A stretch of DNA of 64,000 bases from DATFVA01 sp963811905 (GTDB lineage Bacteria > Bacteroidota > Ignavibacteria > Ignavibacteriales > Ignavibacteriaceae), in NCBI GenBank assembly GCA_963811905.1, contig CAWETK010000017.1:62001-126000 (forward strand), given 5' to 3'. The notes below the pieces were generated by a model that worked only from the letters and a program-made list of their open reading frames with translations, was not told where the DNA came from and did no database searches. Positions 1-9,062 of this stretch are shown one piece after another. Numbering within the stretch: position 1 is the stretch's first letter; the number at the start of each line of letters is the position of its first letter. Both the position numbers and the translations under genes were made by a program.

Positions 1-1334
1 TATTTCTTCATCTTATTATAAAGATGACTCCGCTGAATATCAAGTATTTCGGCTGTTTTACTGATATTCCAGTCATTTGCTTTAAGCTGTTTTAATATGA
101 ATGCTTTTTCTGCTTTCTCCTTAAACTCCTGGAAAGAATTGCTTGCTTCAATAATATCTCCCATTGAGGATTGTGAGCCTGTAAAAAGGAATTCAATATC
201 TTTCCTTGTAATATCTCTTTTATCCACAAGAATTATAACTCTTTCTATGGCATTCCTTAACTCCCTTACATTACCGCTCCAGGGCAGACTCTGTAGATAC
301 CTCATTGCATCTTCTTCAAATTTTACCGGCGGTTTTTTGTGTCTCGCAGTAATATCATTTGAAAAACTCTCAACGAGCATCGGTATATCTTCAGTCCTCT
401 CTTTTAATGGCGGGATATTTAAAGGAATTACATTCAACCTGTGAAACAGATCTTCTCTGAAATTACCTTCGGCAATTTCTTCCTTTAAGTTTTTGTTCGT
501 TGCTGAGATTATCCTTACATCCACGTTAATTTTCTTGTTTCCGCCAACCCTTTCGATTTTACCGTCTTCAATCGCACGCAGTACTTTAGCCTGAGCCTGG
601 GGACTCATATCGCCTACTTCATCCAGGAAAAGGGTTCCTTTATTTGCCAGTTCGAATTTGCCCATTCTCTGCTGTACAGCCCCGGTAAATGAGCCTTTCT
701 CGTGACCGAACAATTCAGATTCAATTAACTCATTTGGAATGGCTGCACAGTTGACTTCAACAAAAGTTTTGTCTTTTCTTAAACTATGATTGTGGATCGC
801 CCGGGCAACTAATTCCTTCCCTGTCCCGTTCTCTCCGGTTATTAATACCCGTGTGTCAAGAGGCGCAACTTTATCAATAGTTAAAAGAATGTTCTGTATT
901 GCCTTGCTGTTTCCAAGGAGTTTAGCATCTCCGCCCAGCGATTTCCTGTATTCTATGTTCTCCGTAATGAGATTTGACTGTTCAACAGCGTTCCTTACAC
1001 TGATTACAAGCTTGTCCCGGTCAATCGGCTTCTCGATAAAATCGAATGCTCCCAGCCTTGTCGCTTTTATGGCATTCTCAACGCTGCCATGAGCGGAAAT
1101 CATGATAACTGAAAGAGCGGAATTGGATTCCTTAACCTTTTTAAGTACTTCAAAACCATTCATTTCAGGCATCTGGATATCGAGCAGCAGCGCTGTAAAA
1201 TTCTCGTTGATTGCTTTTTCAACGCCTTCAGTAGATCTGGTTGAGTATTGGACATTGTAGCCCTCGTACTCAAGGATCATTTTTATGCTTTCGCATATTT
1301 CAGTTTCATCATCAATAATTAAGATTGAATTCAT
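1..1334 (-). CDS. NtrC-family sigma-54-dependent response regulator, 3' end cut by window edge
   Basis: The reverse strand from the ATG at 1334 reads 444 codons without a stop and runs off the window at base 1. An N-terminal receiver domain begins MNSILIIDDETEIC, with a phospho-acceptor Asp in ALLLDIQMPEMNGFE. A sigma-54 AAA+ domain follows, with Walker A GENGTGKE, the sigma-54 contact loop as GSFTGA (usually GAFTGA) and Walker B GTLFLDEVGD. A Fis-type helix-turn-helix closes the protein near ISKTAEILDIQRSHLYNKM. Family members are about 440-460 aa, so at most a few residues are missing. It should activate sigma-54 promoters after phosphorylation by an unseen kinase. The gene starts 4 bases after the exported protein upstream, so the two are probably co-transcribed. 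Confidence 0.93.
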   Translation of the reverse strand, partial: MNSILIIDDETEICESIKMILEYEGYNVQYSTRSTEGVEKAINENFTALLLDIQMPEMNGFEVLKKVKESNSALSVIMISAHGSVENAIKATRLGAFDFIEKPIDRDKLVISVRNAVEQSNLITENIEYRKSLGGDAKLLGNSKAIQNILLTIDKVAPLDTRVLITGENGTGKELVARAIHNHSLRKDKTFVEVNCAAIPNELIESELFGHEKGSFTGAVQQRMGKFELANKGTLFLDEVGDMSPQAQAKVLRAIEDGKIERVGGNKKINVDVRIISATNKNLKEEIAEGNFREDLFHRLNVIPLNIPPLKERTEDIPMLVESFSNDITARHKKPPVKFEEDAMRYLQSLPWSGNVRELRNAIERVIILVDKRDITRKDIEFLFTGSQSSMGDIIEASNSFQEFKEKAEKAFILKQLKANDWNISKTAEILDIQRSHLYNKMKK

Positions 1335-1338
1335 ACGA

Positions 1339-1989
1339 TTATGGTGAGTTATACCTTATATAAAATAGTGTTCTGAGTAAAAAAGCACTTGAAGGCTGAA
1401 TTCTTTTGTTCTTTTTCAAATATGTTCCGAAAATATAACCGTACTTGTTTGTCATGAGATCACGGTTATCTATAACTGACTGAACCTTAAATTCTTCCTC
1501 AAATACTTCCACAAAATAACCAATTAGGTCGCCCAAATCAAAGATTGAAGAGTTGTAAGCCAGAAAAGCGCTGCCGAAGAAATGGGCAAGCTTGTCTTTA
1601 TCCCCAAAGCTGTTTTGCGGTGTATCAAAAAACAGATCCTTTGGGAGATTTTTATTTTTAATCAAAAAAACCGAATCGTCTGCAGAAGTCAGGGGATACT
1701 GAATTATTGTTTTGATCAGCGGTATCTGGATCGGTACTTTTTTATAAGGGACAGTGGCTAAAGTTAGTGAAAGAAGTGCTTCTGAATAATCCCCGCCCCT
1801 GTAGTTTACAGCCCGGTTGAATAACGTATCAACACGCTGTAAATCTCCCGTTGTTTTCTCGAGAGTTCTGAAATAATCAGAGGCTATGAATTCCGAAAGA
1901 TAGTTGACTGCTTTTGAAAGCTTGCTCTGTTGAGGATAAACATTAAATGCTAAGATAAAAATAAGTAGTAATGATAAGGCTAATTTCAA
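1339..1989 (-). CDS. Exported protein of unknown function (216 aa)
   Basis: The protein has a clear signal peptide (MKLALSLLLIFILAFNVYPQ) with no lipobox Cys, so it is probably periplasmic or released. The mature part is mostly helical. Near residues 130-190 it has a DKLAHFFGSAFLAY segment followed by GDLIGYFVEVFEEEF and a Tyr/Gly-rich KYGYIFGTYL. That layout recalls small lipoprotein families with a conserved D-K-x-x-H-F motif (DUF2279-like), but I cannot assign it firmly. Its stop lies 4 bases before the response regulator ATG, which suggests one transcription unit. Function unknown. Confidence 0.75.
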   Translation of the reverse strand: MKLALSLLLIFILAFNVYPQQSKLSKAVNYLSEFIASDYFRTLEKTTGDLQRVDTLFNRAVNYRGGDYSEALLSLTLATVPYKKVPIQIPLIKTIIQYPLTSADDSVFLIKNKNLPKDLFFDTPQNSFGDKDKLAHFFGSAFLAYNSSIFDLGDLIGYFVEVFEEEFKVQSVIDNRDLMTNKYGYIFGTYLKKNKRIQPSSAFLLRTLFYIRYNSP

Positions 1990-2040
1990 TTTCGATACGA
2001 TTATTCAATAAGGATGAAATAAGGCAGTCTTAAATTAAAT

Positions 2041-2068
2041 ATGCCGGTCACTTCAAAGCAACCGGCAT
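2041..2068 (-). terminator. Hairpin terminator downstream of the acyl-CoA carboxylase gene
   Basis: A perfect 8-bp stem (ATGCCGGT / ACCGGCAT) with a 12-nt loop sits 22 bases beyond the stop of the minus-strand carboxylase gene, before the next minus-strand gene starts at 1989. The plus-strand side is followed by T5. The minus-strand side is followed by an AT-rich run without a strict U tract. It is probably the end of the nine-gene minus operon. Confidence 0.6.
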
Positions 2069-2090
2069 TTTTATCTCTTATTAACATTCA

Positions 2091-3746
2091 TCAGGTTTGG
2101 ATAACCCCCGGGTTAAACCTTGGAATGACGGGATTATTGTTTGCACATTCAAGAGACATTGAAATATATTCCCTGGATAAAGCAGGATCAATTATTTCGT
2201 CAATCCATAGTCTTGCGGCTGCATACAGGGGAGTGCTTTTTTCTTCATACGACTGGATAATTTCATCAAGCAATTTTTTCTTATCAGCTTCACTTAAATG
2301 TTTATCGGTCTTCTCAGCCTGCTTGATTTTTATATCCAGCAGAACGCTGCTTGCCTGGTTTCCTCCCATCACTGATATTTTTGCATTCGGGTATGCAAAA
2401 ATAAACCGTGGATCATAAGCCTTACCGCACATTGCATAATTTCCCGCACCGAAACTGTTCCCGACAATAATCGTAATTTTCGGCACCACAGAATTAGCAA
2501 CGGCATTTACCATCTTAGCGCCATCCTTGATTATTCCGCCATGCTCCGCCCGGCTGCCAACCATAAACCCTGTAACATCTTGTAAAAATACCAGCGGTAT
2601 TTTTTTCTGATTGCAGTTTAATATGAATCTGGTTGCTTTGTCGGCTGAATCAGAATAGATGACCCCTCCTACCTGCATTTCACCCGATTCTGTCTTAACA
2701 ACTTCCCTCTGGTTGGCTACAATACCGACGGCCCAGCCGTCTATCCTTGCATATCCTGTGATAATCGATTTGCCGTAGCCTGCCTTGTATTCATCCAGAG
2801 ATGAATCGTCAATTATTCTGGCGATTATATCATACATATTATAAGGCTTTATCGGATCTTCAGGAAGCAATCCGTATAATTCTTTAGCAGAAAACTTCGG
2901 CTTTTTTGGTTCTGCCCTGTTGTAACCGGCTTTTAAATCCGGACCATGTTTTTCAACTATACTCCTTATCTGCTTAATACATTCTTCATCATTTTTCATT
3001 ATGTAGTCGGTTACACCTGAAACGTTCGACTGAACTTTTGCGCCGCCGAGACTTTCATTATCAATCACTTCTCCGATGGCTGCTTTAACAAGATGTGCCC
3101 CTGCAAGGAATACTGAGCCTTCACCTTCAACTATTAAAGCTTCATCGCTCATTATGGGAAGATAAGCCCCGCCGGCTACACAGGGTCCCATTATAGCGGC
3201 AATCTGTGGAATTCCGATTGAAGACATAACCGCGTTATTTCTGAAAATTCTCCCGAAGTGTTCTTTGTCGGGAAAAATATCATCCTGAAGCGGTAGAAAA
3301 ACACCTGCACTGTCAACAAGGTAGATTATCGGGAGATGGTTATCCAGCGCAATCTCCTGGGCCCGAAGGTTTTTCTTGGCTGTTATTGGAAACCAGGCTC
3401 CTGCTTTTACAGTAGCATCATTAGCGACAATCACATGATATTTATTGTGGATTCTGCCGATACCGTATACTGTTCCTGATGAGGGCGCTCCGCCGTATTC
3501 TTCATACATTCCATAAGCTGCGAATGTACTTAGCTCGTAAAATTCCTTGGGATTATCAACAAGGAGATTTATTCTTTCTCTCGCTGTTAGTTTTCCTTTT
3601 CCCTTATGCCTCTCAATCGACTTTTTGCCGCCGCCGAGATGCACTATATCTTTCTCAGCCTGAAGCTTGCGAAGGAGATTTTTATAATAATCCTCTTTCT
3701 TAAGATATGATTCGTTTTCTTTTACTTCTTTGCCGATATTCTTCAT
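2091..3746 (-). CDS. Acyl-CoA carboxylase carboxyltransferase (beta) subunit, methylcrotonyl-CoA carboxylase-like
   Basis: A biotin-dependent carboxyltransferase subunit of 551 aa, the usual size for methylcrotonyl- or propionyl-CoA carboxylase beta chains. An N-terminal crotonase-like half contains GKGKLTARERI, SAGVFLPLQDDIFPD and GPCVAGGAYLPIMSDEA. A C-terminal half has VTGFMVGSRAEHGGIIKDGA and GNSFGAGNYAMCGKAYDPR. The QDDIFPD-x-EHFGRIF stretch and GAYLPIMSDE are closer to methylcrotonyl-CoA carboxylase than to propionyl-CoA carboxylase. It moves the carboxyl group from carboxybiotin to an acyl-CoA. The biotin carboxylase/BCCP subunit is not in the window. The ATG follows directly on the stop of the acyl-CoA dehydrogenase gene, so the pair is translationally coupled and fits leucine or branched-chain acyl-CoA breakdown. 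Confidence 0.93.
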   Translation of the reverse strand: MKNIGKEVKENESYLKKEDYYKNLLRKLQAEKDIVHLGGGKKSIERHKGKGKLTARERINLLVDNPKEFYELSTFAAYGMYEEYGGAPSSGTVYGIGRIHNKYHVIVANDATVKAGAWFPITAKKNLRAQEIALDNHLPIIYLVDSAGVFLPLQDDIFPDKEHFGRIFRNNAVMSSIGIPQIAAIMGPCVAGGAYLPIMSDEALIVEGEGSVFLAGAHLVKAAIGEVIDNESLGGAKVQSNVSGVTDYIMKNDEECIKQIRSIVEKHGPDLKAGYNRAEPKKPKFSAKELYGLLPEDPIKPYNMYDIIARIIDDSSLDEYKAGYGKSIITGYARIDGWAVGIVANQREVVKTESGEMQVGGVIYSDSADKATRFILNCNQKKIPLVFLQDVTGFMVGSRAEHGGIIKDGAKMVNAVANSVVPKITIIVGNSFGAGNYAMCGKAYDPRFIFAYPNAKISVMGGNQASSVLLDIKIKQAEKTDKHLSEADKKKLLDEIIQSYEEKSTPLYAAARLWIDEIIDPALSREYISMSLECANNNPVIPRFNPGVIQT

Positions 3747-4916
3747 TTAATTTTCATTTGATAAGAGTTCGCGTGAGATAACAATTCTCTGAATTTCAGA
3801 AGTGCCTTCGCCAATGGTCAGCAATTTAACATCCCGGTAAAGTTTTTCAACAGGGTAATCTTTAATGAATCCGTAACCGCCATGTATCTGCACCGCTTCG
3901 CTTGAAGCTTTCTCTGCAATTTCACTTGCAAATAACTTAGCCATTGCAGCTTCTTTTTGATTCGGCAGACCTTTATCCTTCATTGCTGCAGCCCGCAGAG
4001 TTAAAAGCCTGGCAGCTTCTATGTTAACAGCCATCTCTGCCAGCTTGAATTGAGTAGCCTGGAATTCGCTCAGAGCTTTATTGAACTGTTTTCTTTCCTG
4101 ACTGTACTTTAAAGAAGCATCAAGCGCTCCCTGGGCCAGACCAACACTCAAAGCCGCAATTGAAATTCTTCCGCCTTCCAGTATCTTCATAGCCTGGATA
4201 AATCCATCGCCTTCTTCTCCCAGTAAATTTTCTGCAGGAACTTTACAGTTTTCAAAGGTCAGCTGGGTTGTATCGCTGGCACGCATACCCAGTTTGTTTT
4301 CCTTTTTACCCACAATGAATCCTTCCATACCTTTTTCAAGGATGAATGCAGAGATTCCCTTTTTACCTTTTTCTTTGTTCGTAACAGCCATAATGACGGC
4401 TGTCTCACCAACTGTGCCGTGAGTGGTGAAAGTTTTGCTTCCGTTAAGAAGATAATAACCATCCTTTTTCTCCGCAAACGATTTCATACCTGCGGCATCA
4501 CTTCCCGAAGAGGATTCTGTTAATCCCCACGCTGCTACTTTTCTGCCTGCAATTAAATCCGGAAGATATTTTTTCTTCTGTTCTTCATTTCCGAACCGGA
4601 ATATATGATTTGTTCCTAATCCGTTGTGAGCTGCAACTGAAAGTGAAATTGAAGGATCTACTCTTCCGAGTTCCTCAACAATCATCGCAAATTCTACATA
4701 ACCGAGCCCCGCTCCGCCGTACTCTTCCGGAAAAATTACTCCCATAAATCCCAGTTCTCCAAGCTGCCTGATGATGTCCATAGGAAATTCCTGCGACTCA
4801 TCGTATTTCATTACAACGGGACGAATATTCTTTTCCGCAAAATCACGCACGGTTTTTTTTATTATCTGCTGGTTTTCAGTCAGCTCAGCCAGGAACGGAT
4901 ATTCTAAAACTTCCAT
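3747..4916 (-). CDS. Acyl-CoA dehydrogenase
   Basis: An FAD-dependent acyl-CoA dehydrogenase of 389 aa, full family length. The N-terminal helical domain (EYPFLAELTENQQIIKKTVR) is followed by the middle beta domain with AAWGLTESSSGSDAAGM, a FAD-contacting signature. The C-terminal helical domain has QIHGGYGFIKDYPVEKLYRD and TIGEGTSEIQRIVI. The substrate cannot be fixed by eye. Its position directly before a methylcrotonyl-CoA carboxylase-like subunit suggests isovaleryl- or short branched-chain acyl-CoA, which is an inference. The stop abuts the next ATG with no gap, and meaB lies 19 bases upstream. It needs an electron-transfer flavoprotein encoded elsewhere. Confidence 0.95.
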   Translation of the reverse strand: MEVLEYPFLAELTENQQIIKKTVRDFAEKNIRPVVMKYDESQEFPMDIIRQLGELGFMGVIFPEEYGGAGLGYVEFAMIVEELGRVDPSISLSVAAHNGLGTNHIFRFGNEEQKKKYLPDLIAGRKVAAWGLTESSSGSDAAGMKSFAEKKDGYYLLNGSKTFTTHGTVGETAVIMAVTNKEKGKKGISAFILEKGMEGFIVGKKENKLGMRASDTTQLTFENCKVPAENLLGEEGDGFIQAMKILEGGRISIAALSVGLAQGALDASLKYSQERKQFNKALSEFQATQFKLAEMAVNIEAARLLTLRAAAMKDKGLPNQKEAAMAKLFASEIAEKASSEAVQIHGGYGFIKDYPVEKLYRDVKLLTIGEGTSEIQRIVISRELLSNEN

Positions 4917-4935
4917 AAAACTCTCCTTTTTATTA

Positions 4936-5889
4936 TTAGCCCTGATTCTTGTAATTTTCTATTATTTCTTCGGCAATGTGATAGGGCGAAAGATTTCCAA
5001 GAACAACCTTATCTATAGACGAATTTAATGATTTTTCACCAGTTCCGCTCCATAATTCTTCTCTTATTTTTTCTTCTACAATACTTTTGATTCTTACTTT
5101 TGTTCTTTCTTCGCGTCTCTTTAGAAACTTATTATTTTCAATTAAATAATTTCTGTGCCTTTCTATCTCTTCTGCTATCTCAGTTATTCCTTTGTTCTCA
5201 ATTGCAACAGATTTTATGATATTCGGCATCCAGGTATTTTCATCATGATCTTTCATCATCAGAATGGTTCTTAAAGCAGCAACAGCCTGTTCTGATCCCG
5301 GCCTGTCCGATTTGTTCACAACAAAGAAATCGGCTATTTCCATAAGTCCTGCCTTCATTGCCTGAACCGCATCGCCGGATTCAGGCACTAGTACAACCAT
5401 AGTTGTATCAGCTGCATTGGCAATGTCAAGCTCCGACTGTCCAACCCCTACAGTTTCAAGAATTATATAATCAAATCCTGCTGTATCGAAAACATCTGCA
5501 GCATCGATAGCTTTTCTGCTGAGCCCGCCAAGACTGCCTCGTGTGGCCATGCTCCTTATGAACACTCCCTGGTCCTGTCCTATATCATTCATCCTCACAC
5601 GGTCGCCCAGCAGCGCACCTCCGGTAAAAGGACTTGTGGGATCGACAGCTATAATCGCTACTTTCTTCCCGTTTTTTCTGAAATATTTTGTAACCTGGTT
5701 GGTAATCGTACTTTTACCGGCACCCGGAGGACCTGTTATTCCTATCCTGTAAGCTTTCCCGGTTTCGGGATATATTGATTTAAGCAGTTCAGAAGAACCC
5801 CTGTCGTTAGATTCGACAACAGAAATAGCTCTCGCTACACTCCGTCTGTCACCTTCGAGTAATTTTTCGAGTAATAGATTAGCAGACAT
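4936..5889 (-). CDS. meaB: MeaB/ArgK-type GTPase, methylmalonyl-CoA mutase chaperone
   Basis: A G3E-family P-loop GTPase that protects and reloads B12-dependent methylmalonyl-CoA mutase. Motifs seen are Walker A GPPGAGKST, DPTSPFTGGALLGDRVRM, MATRGSLGGLSRKA, the switch ETVGVGQSE and the base-recognition NKSDRPGSE. A longer reading frame starts at 5919 inside the previous gene. I prefer the ATG at 5889 (MSANLLLEKL), which follows the upstream stop by 4 bases and gives 317 aa, normal for MeaB. The mutase itself is not here. With the carboxylase downstream it suggests propionyl/methylmalonyl-CoA metabolism. Confidence 0.93.
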   Translation of the reverse strand: MSANLLLEKLLEGDRRSVARAISVVESNDRGSSELLKSIYPETGKAYRIGITGPPGAGKSTITNQVTKYFRKNGKKVAIIAVDPTSPFTGGALLGDRVRMNDIGQDQGVFIRSMATRGSLGGLSRKAIDAADVFDTAGFDYIILETVGVGQSELDIANAADTTMVVLVPESGDAVQAMKAGLMEIADFFVVNKSDRPGSEQAVAALRTILMMKDHDENTWMPNIIKSVAIENKGITEIAEEIERHRNYLIENNKFLKRREERTKVRIKSIVEEKIREELWSGTGEKSLNSSIDKVVLGNLSPYHIAEEIIENYKNQG

Positions 5890-5893
5890 TGTA

Positions 5894-6815
5894 CTATAAA
5901 TTTTCCTTAAAGTATTCAACCGTATTTTTTAATCCCTCTGCGATTGGTGTTGCAGGAGACCAGCCGAATTTTTGTCTTAATTTTTCAGAAGTAATAACAC
6001 TTCTCATCTGTTCACCCGGCATTGCGGGTCCATGTTTTTCTACCTGACCTTTACCTGCCAGTTTATTAATCATACTGAACAACTCGTTTACATCGGTTTC
6101 TCTGCTTGTTCCTACATTGTATATGTCAGAGACCTGTATCATTTAAGGCCAGAAGGTTGGCTTTTACAACATCTTTAACAAAAGTATAATCGCGTGTCTG
6201 CTTTCCCTCTCCATTAATTACCGGCTGCTCGCCGTTCAGAAGTTTTTTGGAAAAGATGGCAACTACGCCCGCTTCACCGTGGGGGTTTTGTCGTGGTCCG
6301 TATATATTTGCATACCGTAGTATTGAATAATTAAGATCGTACTGTGCCTTATAAAAGAATAAATATTTCTCAACTGATAATTTGGAAATTCCATATGGGG
6401 AAAGAGGTGCTGTCGGATGTTTCTCATCTGCCGGAAAATATTCCTGCTCCCCGTAGATTGCTCCTCCTGTGGAGGCGAACATAAATTTGCTGACCTTATA
6501 TTTTACAGCATTCTGTAGAAGATTTATCGTTCCCAGTATATTTATCTCAGCGTCAAAGGCAGGGTCAGCAACGGAGCGCCTGACATCCATCTGGGCAGCA
6601 TGGTGGTTAATGACGTCAAATTTTTCTTTCTCAAAAATTTTTGAAAGCGACTTATCCCTGATATCAGCTTTGATAAACGAGGCCTTTGGGTTAATATTCT
6701 TTTCAAATCCTGAAGAAAGATTATCGAGGATATGAACCGAATGTCCTTCTTCAATAAAAGCATCAGCAATATGTGAGGCAATAAAACCGGCCCCTCCCGT
6801 TACCAGAATTTTCAT
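5894..6815 (-). CDS. NAD-dependent sugar-nucleotide epimerase (UDP-glucose 4-epimerase-like), split by a +1 frameshift
   Basis: Two overlapping minus-strand frames together make one extended SDR epimerase of about 305 aa. The first (6126-6815) carries the Rossmann start MKILVTGGAGFIASHIADAF, FASTGGAIYGE, the catalytic YGISK and RYANIYGPRQNPHGEAGV. The second (5894-6142) carries SDIYNVGTSRETDVNELF and the C-terminal QKFGWSPATPIAEGLKNTV. They join only if one base is dropped between 6126 and 6142. For example, dropping one C from the coding-strand GGTCTCTGAC gives Gly-Ser-Asp at the join. The first frame stops at a TGA. The break may be an assembly error, a true mutation or recoding. The start follows the nadD stop by 2 bases. 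The substrate is probably a UDP- or dTDP-sugar. Confidence 0.88.
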
Positions 6816-6817
6816 TA

Positions 6818-7396
6818 TTAGTCCTTATATAATTTTAAATCATAAATATATTTCATTACATCCTGCGGTACAAGAAAATCTATAGGCAGTCCGCGCCTTA
6901 CCCGCTCTCTTATCACTGTCCCGCTGATATCGATTACCGGAGTTTCAAGTAAAACTGCATCCTTAATAAACTTATTAGGAATGTCTGGCTCGTTATCAGT
7001 TCTGCGTTTTAAAACAAGCAGGGTCACCAGTTCAATTATTTCTTCGGGAGATTTCCACTTGTCAAATGTATAAATATTGTCGGCGCCGACAATCAGTTCA
7101 ATTTCATCATAATCCTGTTTAATCCGGTGCAGTGTGTCAATAGTATATGATACTTTTTTTCTTTTAATTTCAAAATCTGAAAGATCAAAATAAGCTATAT
7201 TTTTAATAGCAAGCTTGAGCATATTCATTCTGTGCTCGGGTTCAGATACCTTTAATTCCTGTTTAAAAGGAGAAATGCGATTCGGAATAAATATAATCTT
7301 GTCCAGGCTGCGGAGTTCTCTCACACACTGAGCTGTGATGAGATGACCGTTATGAACAGGGTCGAATGTTCCGCCGTATATACCTGCTCTGCTCAT
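6818..7396 (-). CDS. nadD: Nicotinate-nucleotide adenylyltransferase
   Basis: A 192-aa nucleotidyltransferase that makes deamido-NAD from nicotinate mononucleotide and ATP. The N-terminal GIYGGTFDPVHNGHL contains the HxGH ATP-binding motif, and the C-terminal DISGTVIRERVRRGLPIDFLV is the ISxTxIR signature. Length is normal for bacterial NadD. The start codon overlaps the stop of the upstream gene by 4 bases (ATGA), which implies translational coupling. Cytosolic. Confidence 0.96.
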   Translation of the reverse strand: MSRAGIYGGTFDPVHNGHLITAQCVRELRSLDKIIFIPNRISPFKQELKVSEPEHRMNMLKLAIKNIAYFDLSDFEIKRKKVSYTIDTLHRIKQDYDEIELIVGADNIYTFDKWKSPEEIIELVTLLVLKRRTDNEPDIPNKFIKDAVLLETPVIDISGTVIRERVRRGLPIDFLVPQDVMKYIYDLKLYKD

Positions 7397-8091
7397 TTCA
7401 GTAAATCCTTGTACTCAATAAACAGGTGTGTGAATTTTTCGTGAATCTCCTGATTGCAGTATGTGAGACTTTCTTTTTTTGAAAGTTCGGTATATAGTCT
7501 CTTGAAATCCTCCCTGGATTCTATCAGCATGAAATTATTCAATGTATGAACAAAATTCTCATGCTTACTCGCTTTAATCAGCATCTCATTATAATGATTT
7601 CTGTCTTCAGCAATATTTCCCATCAGTTCTTCATTATATGTATTAAATCCAAGCAATGCAATTCTTTCATCGTTGTCTCTCCCTATAAATATTGATTCAT
7701 CCTCCATCTCCAGTAATGAAAAAATCTTTTTGATATCCTGCGCTGATATGCCGATAGAGTGAGCAAATATAATAATGCTGCTATGGAACCTCTTGAAATA
7801 TTTATCATTTAAGTTTTTTGTCTCAGTATTTATTCCGGAACTATTAATCGTTTGCCTCGCAGACAATTTATCTGCTATACACTTGGGTATTTCCCTGTCA
7901 TTTTCATCAAGACAGTAAACTACTGTGGAGGTTTCATTTAACTCCTGGAAAATTTCTGTGTAATTTTCATATAAAATTGAAAAGAGCTGAGAAGAATCTT
8001 CCTGGCTGAACGTTTCAAAAACGGGAGATTTACCTGTATTGAAGACTGGTGAAAGGGGGAGGAGACAGATGCACGAGTTCGATTTAGTCAT
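7393..8091 (-). CDS. Protein of unknown function between prsW and nadD, possibly a degenerate DUF2064/GT-A-like protein
   Basis: A soluble protein of 232 aa with no signal peptide and no membrane segment. I recognise no firm family. The layout of a short N-terminal beta strand, a middle Asp-rich stretch (SIGISAQDIKKIFSLLEMED) and IGRDNDERIALLGFNTYNEEL faintly recalls the GT-A-like fold of DUF2064 proteins. The family's usual nucleotide-binding start (K-x-P-x-x-G-x-x-K-T-R-L) is absent. It overlaps prsW at its start (8 bases) and nadD at its end (4 bases), so it is translated as part of the operon. Function unknown. Confidence 0.7.
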   Translation of the reverse strand: MTKSNSCICLLPLSPVFNTGKSPVFETFSQEDSSQLFSILYENYTEIFQELNETSTVVYCLDENDREIPKCIADKLSARQTINSSGINTETKNLNDKYFKRFHSSIIIFAHSIGISAQDIKKIFSLLEMEDESIFIGRDNDERIALLGFNTYNEELMGNIAEDRNHYNEMLIKASKHENFVHTLNNFMLIESREDFKRLYTELSKKESLTYCNQEIHEKFTHLFIEYKDLLK

Positions 8092-9043
8092 TTAGATTAG
8101 CCGTGCCTGATAATAAATTCCTGATAAAGTTTCTGTAATGTTCAATGTCCTGCTCATAGTAGTTCTTGCTTACACCGGTTGAATTCTTTGCCTGCATTTT
8201 TCTGAAAGCAAGAGTTATTGCAGCCCTAATATATAATTTACGGATGCCTTCATCAATCCAGCCGGATTTATTTCTCTTATTCGAATTTAGGATCAGGAGA
8301 TGCTCCTGAGGAATCAGCCCGTTTTCATTCTCCGTCTGCAGCTCCCTGAAGATGATTTTCTTTTCTCCCAGCAGCGAAATTGAAAATACTGTAATAAAAA
8401 TCGCAATAGTAATTATCAAAAATAGAAAACCCAGCATTGCAGTCGAATCAAAACTAACCGACAGATTCCATAAAAAATGAATGAACATCGCAGCTCCGAG
8501 CCCTATCAGGGGGAATGTGAATTTAGTAATTCCTCCTTTAAATTTTGCATACCCTAAAAATGCGCCAAGAGTTCCGGTTGATACACAATGCATTACGCCG
8601 GAAAATAATGTTCTGATTATTACAATACTCAGCCAGTCATGAAAAGAATGAGAATAAAAAACGAAATAAAAAAAGTTTTCCGTCATTCCGAAACCAAGAC
8701 CTATCGCCCCGCCGTATACTATTCCATCGGTCATGTTATCAAATTTTTTATTAGCCACCATCAGAAAAAGAAAAAACCCTTTTGTCGTTTCTTCAACTAT
8801 CGGGGCTATCAAAATCGTCTGGATCCTGAGCATCATTTCTTCATTTTGAAGAATATAGGATATCATTACAGTAATAAGTTCACTGCCTATGACAGCCAGA
8901 AGTATTGCCCCTACAGCACCATAAATATAATTGATAATTACAAGGCTGAATGGTTCACGGTCGTACCTGTCTGTCCGCCATATAATCAGCAGGTAGGTGA
9001 ACATAGGTATAATAGCCGCAAATAGTGAAGCAATAAAAAGCAC
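8084..9043 (-). CDS. PrsW-family intramembrane metalloprotease
   Basis: A multi-pass membrane protein of 319 aa, with about eight hydrophobic segments before a soluble C-terminal tail from roughly residue 230. The three PrsW motifs are visible: EExxK in APIVEETTKGFF, FxxxE in GFGMTENFFYF, and the two histidine segments GVMHCVSTG and AMFIHFLWNLSV. In Bacillus, PrsW cuts an anti-sigma factor. No anti-sigma or sigma gene is near here, so the target is unknown. The tail is long and hydrophilic (about 85 aa). It overlaps the following gene by 8 bases and follows the ABC permease after 19 bases. Confidence 0.88.
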   Translation of the reverse strand: MLFIASLFAAIIPMFTYLLIIWRTDRYDREPFSLVIINYIYGAVGAILLAVIGSELITVMISYILQNEEMMLRIQTILIAPIVEETTKGFFLFLMVANKKFDNMTDGIVYGGAIGLGFGMTENFFYFVFYSHSFHDWLSIVIIRTLFSGVMHCVSTGTLGAFLGYAKFKGGITKFTFPLIGLGAAMFIHFLWNLSVSFDSTAMLGFLFLIITIAIFITVFSISLLGEKKIIFRELQTENENGLIPQEHLLILNSNKRNKSGWIDEGIRKLYIRAAITLAFRKMQAKNSTGVSKNYYEQDIEHYRNFIRNLLSGTANLND

Positions 9044-9062
9044 TGTTCCTCTTAGCTGTGGA

